NCBI RefSeq assembly: GCF_014196055.1
Contig: NZ_JACICY010000001.1
Location: 1-64,000 of the forward strand
Origin: Novosphingobium hassiacum
GTDB lineage: Bacteria; Pseudomonadota; Alphaproteobacteria; Sphingomonadales; Sphingomonadaceae
DNA: 64,000 nucleotides
Direction: 5' to 3'
The stretch's first letter is position 1. Every line of letters starts with the position of its first letter. The position numbers and the translations under genes were made by a program. Below are positions 58,767-64,000 of this stretch, piece after piece. The notes beneath the pieces are model-generated. The model was not told the DNA's origin. It saw only the letters and a list, made by a program, of their open reading frames with translations, and did not search any database.

Positions 58767-61386
58767 TTTTGGCACGGGTCGGTGGATGGTTTTGGGCACC
58801 GCCACGTCGCGCACGGCGACCCCGGGATCAGTACCAGCCATAGTGTATGATCCATTTTCGGGGAGCGGCACCATCTCGGGCGCGGGCCGCAGTCTGGTCG
58901 GCAGCGTGAATGTCAGCCTTTCCAGCCCGATCGGCAGCAATGTCGTATCAGGGCGCTTCTTTGGCCCGGGCGCTGCCGAAGTCGGCGCTGCGTTTGGCAG
59001 TTCCCGAGGTTCGGATAACTTTACGGTTGGTACTCTGATCGGGCGACGCGGCACGACCGCCCCTGTGGTCGAGACCCTTTCGAGCCTGATCAGCACAGGT
59101 TCGCTGCGCTATGAGCAATTCTCGTTGCGGGTCGACACCAGCGGGCAAGGGATAGGTCTTCCGGTCAGTGTCGAGTTCAATGGCGGTATCGAGTCGCGGG
59201 TCACGCTTGATCCCGCGGCGCAGACGTTCGATTTCGAAAATGGTTATGCGCATGGCCCATCCGAGCTGGTAACCGCCGAATCCGACGGACGCTTCAGTGT
59301 CTACAGGCGAACCAATGTATCGACGCCCATCACATACCGTATGTACAATCAAGGATCGGGCAACACCGAGCTGCCGCTCGACTTTGTGAGCTTCGCGCTC
59401 ACCGATCGCTTCGGGTTGAGTGTAATTCCTTTCGGCTTGCGAAGCAGCCCGTTGTTCATTCCGGTTGCGGGGCGAGCCACTTTCGACGGCGTGTTCTACG
59501 GTGACGCGCTCAGCGCAGGGTCGGCCAATCGCTATGGACTTCGTGGGCTTGCCACGCTGACGGCAGACTTTGGCGCGTTGACCATCGGCGGATCGTTTAC
59601 GGCTGCGGCGACCTTTCAGGGCACGACCACCGACCTTGGGCGATTCACTTTGGCAAATGGCCGTATCGGTCAATACAGCCCAAACACCCCGAACGGCCGG
59701 CCCGATAATCTTTTCAGCGCCGACATCAGCGGCACGCCGGGAACGATCGGCTCGGTTTCAGGCGCCTTCTTTGGACCGGCCGTGCAGGAGTTGGGTGCGA
59801 CCGTTCGGCTGGTCACACCGGGATCGGGCGTCACACTGCTTGGACAGGGCGTGATCGTGGCCAAGCGCGGGGCCGTCGACAGCACCCCGGCACCACCATC
59901 GCCGCCTGCGCCGACGCCACTTGCCAATACGTCATTTGATCCGCTGACCCGAAGCGACACGTTTGCGGCCACAGTCCAGAGCGCATCGGCGGTCTATCCG
60001 GGCAACGGTACTTCGCCTGCATCCCCGAAAACCATGCCGCTTACTGTCCGCTATGATGCCGCGACGCAAAGCTACACGGTGATGGAAGGCGGCGCTTCCA
60101 CAACGTTTGCGCCTGGTGACAAGGTTGCCAGCAACCGACTTGCCGACACTTTCCGGACTAGCGGGAGCAGCGGCAACGATACCGTACAGCTGACCCCGAC
60201 CGGCGCACGGGGCGCTATCGGCACGCGCTACGTGGCTGGCGGCATCTGGTCGCGCGACGCGAAGGCAGGTGGTGTTCTCAGTGTGCTGATGCGAAGCTTC
60301 GTCTTCGGCATCCCGACCACCATCTCGGATATCCCAACGACTGGTACGGCGAGCTTCGGCGTCGTGCTGAACGGGGTGCAGCCGATCAGTGAGACATCAC
60401 CGCCGCCCCATCTATCTCAGGTGAACGGCAGCGGACTGTTTTCGGTAGATTGGGCGAGAGCAACCGTTAGTGGAAACGGGGCGGTCTACCTTCGGAGCGC
60501 CTTCAGTCCGACAATGCCCGCGCCGGGCAGCTTCGACTACACCGGTAGCATTGCAAACGGCCAATTGAGCGGCGTTCTGACGATCAAGGATGCTGTCGGC
60601 AGCGGCCCTTCGGGCCCCGCCAACGGTATGTTTTACGGACCCGGCGCAGGCGAGATCGGCCTATCCTACAGCCTGACGAGCGGCACGCCCATCCGCTCAG
60701 GCGTCGGCGTGATTACCGGGACGCGCGCCACCACGGCTCCGGCCTTCGAAACGCTGACCAGCTTGCTTAGCGATGTGTCGCTAGGAAGCATCAGGACGTC
60801 GCTCAGCATTCCAATGCCCAGTCAGACCACCTCCGCTGGGACTCCGATTGAGCTTAGCGGAGTCGACGTGGGCGCTGGATACGATCGGTTCAACATCGAC
60901 GGTAATTTCGCGCCCGCCGAGGCAGTTCCGGCCGAGTCCGATGCGCGCTTCACGACATTTCGCAGGTCGAACAGTTCAAGCGTCGATACGGTCCGTGTCT
61001 ATCGCGCCGGCTCCGGCAACACTGAACTCGCGCTATCCTATGCGAGCCTTGCCGTCCGTGATTTCGTACCGACAGCGGCGGGCAGCGCGCGCGTTACCTC
61101 TACACATGCGTTCGGCCTGCCCACGCTGGCGTCCTTCTTGCCGCGCACAACCCTGTTCACATCGCTGACTGCGCGGCGGCTGAGCGCGGACGCACCCTTC
61201 TTCCTCTTTGTCGAACCGCGGCGCGAATGGCTGGTGCGCGGTGTTGTCGGCGGAACTTTCAGGCAGGCGACGATCGCTGGTTTTGCACCCGTGGTCAGGC
61301 TTATCGCGGAGCGCAACTCATCGACAGTTGCACTGTTCGAGTATCGTCGACTGGCCGCCGAGATCGGCATAACCAAAGCTTTCTAG
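58726..61386 (+). CDS. TbpB-like repeat protein, 5'-truncated
   Basis: An 886-residue frame that opens only with a TTG inside the dehydrogenase remnant and has no signal peptide. It contains repeated beta-barrel blocks marked by GRFFGPGAAEVGAAF, GAFFGPAVQELGATV and GMFYGPGAGEIGLSY, the transferrin-binding-protein-B-like lipoprotein barrel signature. Another recurring element is SDGRFSVYRRTN / SDARFTTFRRSN with NQGSGNTELPL / RAGSGNTELAL. It appears to have lost its own 5' end to a deletion, so it may not be exported. Confidence 0.65.
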   Translation: MITDYTGSGLLSADFGTGRWMVLGTATSRTATPGSVPAIVYDPFSGSGTISGAGRSLVGSVNVSLSSPIGSNVVSGRFFGPGAAEVGAAFGSSRGSDNFTVGTLIGRRGTTAPVVETLSSLISTGSLRYEQFSLRVDTSGQGIGLPVSVEFNGGIESRVTLDPAAQTFDFENGYAHGPSELVTAESDGRFSVYRRTNVSTPITYRMYNQGSGNTELPLDFVSFALTDRFGLSVIPFGLRSSPLFIPVAGRATFDGVFYGDALSAGSANRYGLRGLATLTADFGALTIGGSFTAAATFQGTTTDLGRFTLANGRIGQYSPNTPNGRPDNLFSADISGTPGTIGSVSGAFFGPAVQELGATVRLVTPGSGVTLLGQGVIVAKRGAVDSTPAPPSPPAPTPLANTSFDPLTRSDTFAATVQSASAVYPGNGTSPASPKTMPLTVRYDAATQSYTVMEGGASTTFAPGDKVASNRLADTFRTSGSSGNDTVQLTPTGARGAIGTRYVAGGIWSRDAKAGGVLSVLMRSFVFGIPTTISDIPTTGTASFGVVLNGVQPISETSPPPHLSQVNGSGLFSVDWARATVSGNGAVYLRSAFSPTMPAPGSFDYTGSIANGQLSGVLTIKDAVGSGPSGPANGMFYGPGAGEIGLSYSLTSGTPIRSGVGVITGTRATTAPAFETLTSLLSDVSLGSIRTSLSIPMPSQTTSAGTPIELSGVDVGAGYDRFNIDGNFAPAEAVPAESDARFTTFRRSNSSSVDTVRVYRAGSGNTELALSYASLAVRDFVPTAAGSARVTSTHAFGLPTLASFLPRTTLFTSLTARRLSADAPFFLFVEPRREWLVRGVVGGTFRQATIAGFAPVVRLIAERNSSTVALFEYRRLAAEIGITKAF

Positions 61387-61467
61387 CCCGGCAGTTACCG
61401 TGGATCCGACCGACTTGATAGTCTCGATATCTGCTGTCCTAATGTGCGCTTTGTCGGCCGCTCCAAC

Positions 61468-61785
61468 CTAGGCGCCTCGTCCTCTGGAACGGCAGCCCGA
61501 TTGGGTTTCCGGCCAGTTTCGGTCCGAAGGTGCCGCAGTCGCTACGGCCAGAACGCGGACGCCGCGCACCGCCATTGCATCGACGGCGGCATTCAGGTTG
61601 GCAAGGGCTGCCGCTTCCAGTTTGCACAAAGCAGCAATGGCTTCGGCAGCGAGTGCAGTTGGCGACGTTCCTGATGCCTTCTTCCAGACCTGCCCGGATA
61701 TGTGGAGGAGCGCATCGAGCCCCAGCGCCAGCCCGCCAAGCAATGCGAGCGAGAGGTAGAACGGGACAACCTCCCGGCTCACCAT
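61468..61785 (-). CDS. Small putative membrane protein
   Basis: About 105 residues from ATG 61785, or 125 from a TTG at 61845 that overlaps the end of the VIT gene. One hydrophobic helix (VPFYLSLALLGGLALGLDAL), then an Ala-rich amphipathic segment (AAEAIAALCKLEAAALANL) and a basic tail. It follows the VIT gene on the same strand. No recognised family; ribosome binding site weak. Confidence 0.4.
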   Translation of the reverse strand: MVSREVVPFYLSLALLGGLALGLDALLHISGQVWKKASGTSPTALAAEAIAALCKLEAAALANLNAAVDAMAVRGVRVLAVATAAPSDRNWPETQSGCRSRGRGA

Positions 61786-61825
61786 GCTCGAGCGCAGAGC
61801 GGTCACGTTGCTGGCAACCGGGTCA

Positions 61826-62527
61826 TCATATCCCGGTGCCGACAATCAGCCCGATGCCAGCCGTCAACGCCATGGCCAACGCGCCCCAGAACGTGACCCG
61901 CGTGGTCGCTGCCACGATCGGCGCACCGCCAGCGCGTGCGCCAACGCCACCCAACAGGGCGAGGAACAGTAATGATGCGATTGCCACAAGCGGGATCAGC
62001 AAGGCTGGCGGTGCGAGGAATACAATCGTCAGGGGCAGTGCCGCACCCACGGTGAAGGTCGCCGCAGAGGTCAGCGCCGCCTGTATCGGTCGTGCAGTGG
62101 TAACTTCGGATATCCCGAGTTCGTCATGAGCATGAGCGGCCAGAGCGTCCTTGGCCATCAACTGCCTGGCCACGGTCAAGGCAGTGGCACCTTCAACCCC
62201 GCGCTTGATGTATATCTCGGCAAGTTCCTGCACTTCTGCATCGAGGTCGCCTGCCAGCTCGCTGCGTTCACGCGCCAGATCGGCTTGCTCGGTGTCGGAC
62301 TGCGAGCTGACCGAGACATATTCGCCAGCAGCCATCGACATCGCGCCCGCCACCAGCCCGGCAGCGCCGGCAATCAGGATATCTGCGGGCTTGGCTGCCG
62401 CTGCAGCAACGCCGATGATCAGGCTGGCTGTTGAAACGATGCCGTCGTTAGCGCCGAGAACCGCAGCGCGAAGCCAACCAATCCGCGAGACAAGATGACG
62501 TTCGGGCGTAAGATGAAGGCGTGTCAT
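61826..62527 (-). CDS. VIT1/CCC1-family iron/manganese transporter
   Basis: A 233-residue membrane protein: IGWLRAAVLGANDGIVSTAS is the family hallmark, GAMSMAAGEYVSVSSQSDTE the second, followed by a charged loop (EVQELAEIYIKRGVEG) and three helices near the C-terminus. VIT proteins move Fe2+ or Mn2+ out of the cytoplasm or into compartments. ATG at 62527 is chosen because the family starts a few residues before this motif (HLVSRIGWL). It is near but not joined to the next two-component system (91-base gap). Confidence 0.9.
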   Translation of the reverse strand: MTRLHLTPERHLVSRIGWLRAAVLGANDGIVSTASLIIGVAAAAAKPADILIAGAAGLVAGAMSMAAGEYVSVSSQSDTEQADLARERSELAGDLDAEVQELAEIYIKRGVEGATALTVARQLMAKDALAAHAHDELGISEVTTARPIQAALTSAATFTVGAALPLTIVFLAPPALLIPLVAIASLLFLALLGGVGARAGGAPIVAATTRVTFWGALAMALTAGIGLIVGTGI

Positions 62528-62618
62528 TGGCCTTGCGACAACATTGACTGACCCAAACTTTCGGTGCGGTTGAACATTGTGCGACGGTGCGCGTGAAAGC
62601 TGACGAAGTCCTGACCGG

Positions 62619-63962
62619 TCAGGCAGGTTTGGCTGGCTCGGCGGCGAGGAACGTGACGCGGAAAACGGCCCCGCCATCGGCCGCATTTTCGACCATCGCG
62701 GTTCCGCCATGGACTTGGGCCAGCTTCTGAACGATGCCAAGGCCGAGACCTGCGCCGTCGGTCTTGCGCCGATCCTTGCGCCAGAAGCGGTCGAATAAAC
62801 GCGGCAAATCTTCGTCAGCAATTCCAGCGCCATGATCGCGCACGCTCAGTTGGGGGCCGGGGCCTGCAATGACATCGATCGCGGTTTGGCCTGGCGCGTG
62901 CTTCAAGGCATTGTCGATGAGGTTGCGATAGATGCGGGTGATCGCCTCGGCATGACCAAGCACAATCGTGTTACCATGACATGCGAACTGCAGGTCGCGG
63001 TGGTCGGCAAAGGCCTTGGGGGCCATTGCCGCAACCACTTCACGTCCGATGTCCGCCAGATCAACCTGCTCCAGCAACTCGGGCGCAAGCGCGTCAGCCT
63101 GAGCCAGATCCAGCATCTGCTCCACCAGACGCGTCATATGCTGGGTGTCGGCCTGCAATTCATCGCGCACCTCGCCGGGGGGCAGTCGATCCAGCGACAG
63201 CTGCATGATCGACAAGGGCGTGCGCAATTCATGCGCAGCGTTGGCGGTAAAGCTGCGCAACATGGCCATCGCCTCGTCCAGGCGCATCAAGGCCCGGTTG
63301 ACCGCCCGGACCAGCGTGTTGACCTCGCGCGGCTCGGTCACTTCGGACAAGCGATGGAAGCCGTTGTCGGGGTCCAGCGCGTCGACCTCCGCCTCGGCCT
63401 GCCGCAGCGGCTTCAGCACGCGCCGTACGGCCACAATGTTGAAGATCAGCAAGAGTGTCGATAGCGGGATCAGCGGCACGGCGACATGTTGAACGATCTC
63501 GTCCAGGATTACAGGAGCATAGGGCCTGATCCCATCGCCTTCGAACTGCATGAGCAGCCAATGCTGCTTGCCATGGCGAACGACCGAGCGGACACCGGTT
63601 ATCCGATAGCCGCCAGCGATGCGCTCGCGCCGCGTCCAATCCATCAACCTGCCGCCATTGGCGCTGCCGACGCTGGCTCCCGCGATCTCGCCGAGGTCGT
63701 CGATGTATCGTGCGGACCAGCGATCCGCACCCGGAGGGCCGGCCAGATAGTCCGGGTCGGTGTCTGTGGCCGACTGCACCCTTTCGGCTTCGAGCGACAG
63801 CAGTTCCTGTGCCAGCGATTCAGGCTGGCTGCTGTATGTCACAACCACGATGGCGACATCCATTGCGGCAAACAGCAGCGTGAAGCCAGAAAGGCGCAAG
63901 GCGATCTGGCGAAAGAGCGTTGGTCCGGTCGGCCCGGTCTTGCGATTGCCGGCTTTATCCAT
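62619..63962 (-). CDS. Sensor histidine kinase
   Basis: A 447-residue membrane kinase of the QseC/PmrB-like type: N-terminal helix (LRLSGFTLLFAAMDVAIVVV), a periplasmic domain of about 110 residues, a second helix (VPLIPLSTLLLIFNIVAV), HAMP (RRVLKPLRQAEAEVDAL), HisKA with SFTANAAHELRTPLSIM, and HATPase (NLIDNALKHAPG, GLGLGIVQKLA). The start ATG at 63962 overlaps the upstream regulator's stop. Confidence 0.9.
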   Translation of the reverse strand: MDKAGNRKTGPTGPTLFRQIALRLSGFTLLFAAMDVAIVVVTYSSQPESLAQELLSLEAERVQSATDTDPDYLAGPPGADRWSARYIDDLGEIAGASVGSANGGRLMDWTRRERIAGGYRITGVRSVVRHGKQHWLLMQFEGDGIRPYAPVILDEIVQHVAVPLIPLSTLLLIFNIVAVRRVLKPLRQAEAEVDALDPDNGFHRLSEVTEPREVNTLVRAVNRALMRLDEAMAMLRSFTANAAHELRTPLSIMQLSLDRLPPGEVRDELQADTQHMTRLVEQMLDLAQADALAPELLEQVDLADIGREVVAAMAPKAFADHRDLQFACHGNTIVLGHAEAITRIYRNLIDNALKHAPGQTAIDVIAGPGPQLSVRDHGAGIADEDLPRLFDRFWRKDRRKTDGAGLGLGIVQKLAQVHGGTAMVENAADGGAVFRVTFLAAEPAKPA

Positions 63963-64000
63963 CTGTCGATACAGGCGCGAACAGGGCATAGCCTACCCCG
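63955..64000 (-). CDS. C-terminal end of a response regulator (partial, cut by window edge)
   Basis: The right edge of the window holds the last codons of an upstream gene: GVGYALFAPVSTDG and TAA. GVGY is the standard end of the OmpR winged helix (RGVGY). The stop overlaps the start of the kinase ATG (ATGGATAA), so it is the cognate regulator. Confidence 0.8.
   Translation of the reverse strand, partial: GVGYALFAPVSTDG

Noticed and set aside
1-64000. CRISPR arrays, rRNA genes or complete insertion sequences
   Set aside because: No regularly spaced direct repeats with unique spacers, no rRNA sequence and no element with both ends were found; only an IS110 scar and an integrase remnant are present.

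Overview
The window is a GC-rich, densely packed stretch of an alphaproteobacterial chromosome, most likely from a sphingomonad (order Sphingomonadales). The grounds are a TonB-dependent receptor of the type expanded in that group, a KaiC-like ATPase paired with a hybrid kinase, a lysyl-phosphatidylglycerol synthase next to a VirJ/AcvB-type hydrolase, GGAAC...GTT promoters of the alphaproteobacterial stress sigma factor EcfG, and two short hairpin repeats of a kind scattered through sphingomonad genomes. The genus cannot be fixed from the sequence alone.

Layout. Positions 1-7.4 kb are accessory: a lysine-less receiver protein, an IS110 scar, an SDR/AraC divergent pair, a lipoprotein (DUF3142) coupled to a large TPR-like exported protein, and a frameshifted, truncated integrase beside tRNA-Met. 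7.5-11.9 kb is a kaiC-hybrid kinase operon. 12.0-17.8 kb is a tightly overlapped six-gene operon with ergothioneine genes egtD and egtB at its core, plus a flavin reductase, an FAD oxidoreductase, a nucleoside transporter and a CDP-alcohol phosphatidyltransferase. 17.9-24.5 kb is an aromatic-acid cluster: MHS transporter, benzoylformate decarboxylase, two-subunit ring-hydroxylating dioxygenase, LysR regulator and a ketopantoate-reductase-like protein. 24.6-37.7 kb mixes stress and carbohydrate genes (DUF2383 protein, GT4, GH13, coiled-coil protein, GT-Glf fusion, GH1-RmlD fusion) with a CoA-transferase/thiolase/acyl-CoA dehydrogenase operon and a Crp-type regulator. 37.8-50.8 kb holds a two-domain phytase, a two-component system divergent from an envelope operon (DUF2147, mprF, acvB/virJ, GH18-NodB-GT2 fusion), and a GH130/SDR pair. 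50.9-58 kb has an enoyl-CoA hydratase, a DUF2520 protein, a VanA-like Rieske oxygenase, a TonB receptor and an AraC regulator. 58-61.4 kb is a deletion scar in which a truncated dehydrogenase runs into a truncated TbpB-like repeat protein. The window closes with a VIT transporter and a second two-component system cut by the window edge.

Main integrating idea (inference). At least five intergenic sites match GGAAC-N16/17-(C)GTT, each correctly oriented and close to a start codon. They precede kaiC, the ergothioneine operon, a coiled-coil gene leading to GH13/GT4, the Crp-type regulator, and, as one perfectly mirrored site (GGAAC-N17-GTTCC), the divergent GT-Glf and GH1-RmlD fusion genes. This suggests that much of the window belongs to the general stress response and that an uncharacterised glycan made or remodelled by the two fusion enzymes is part of it.
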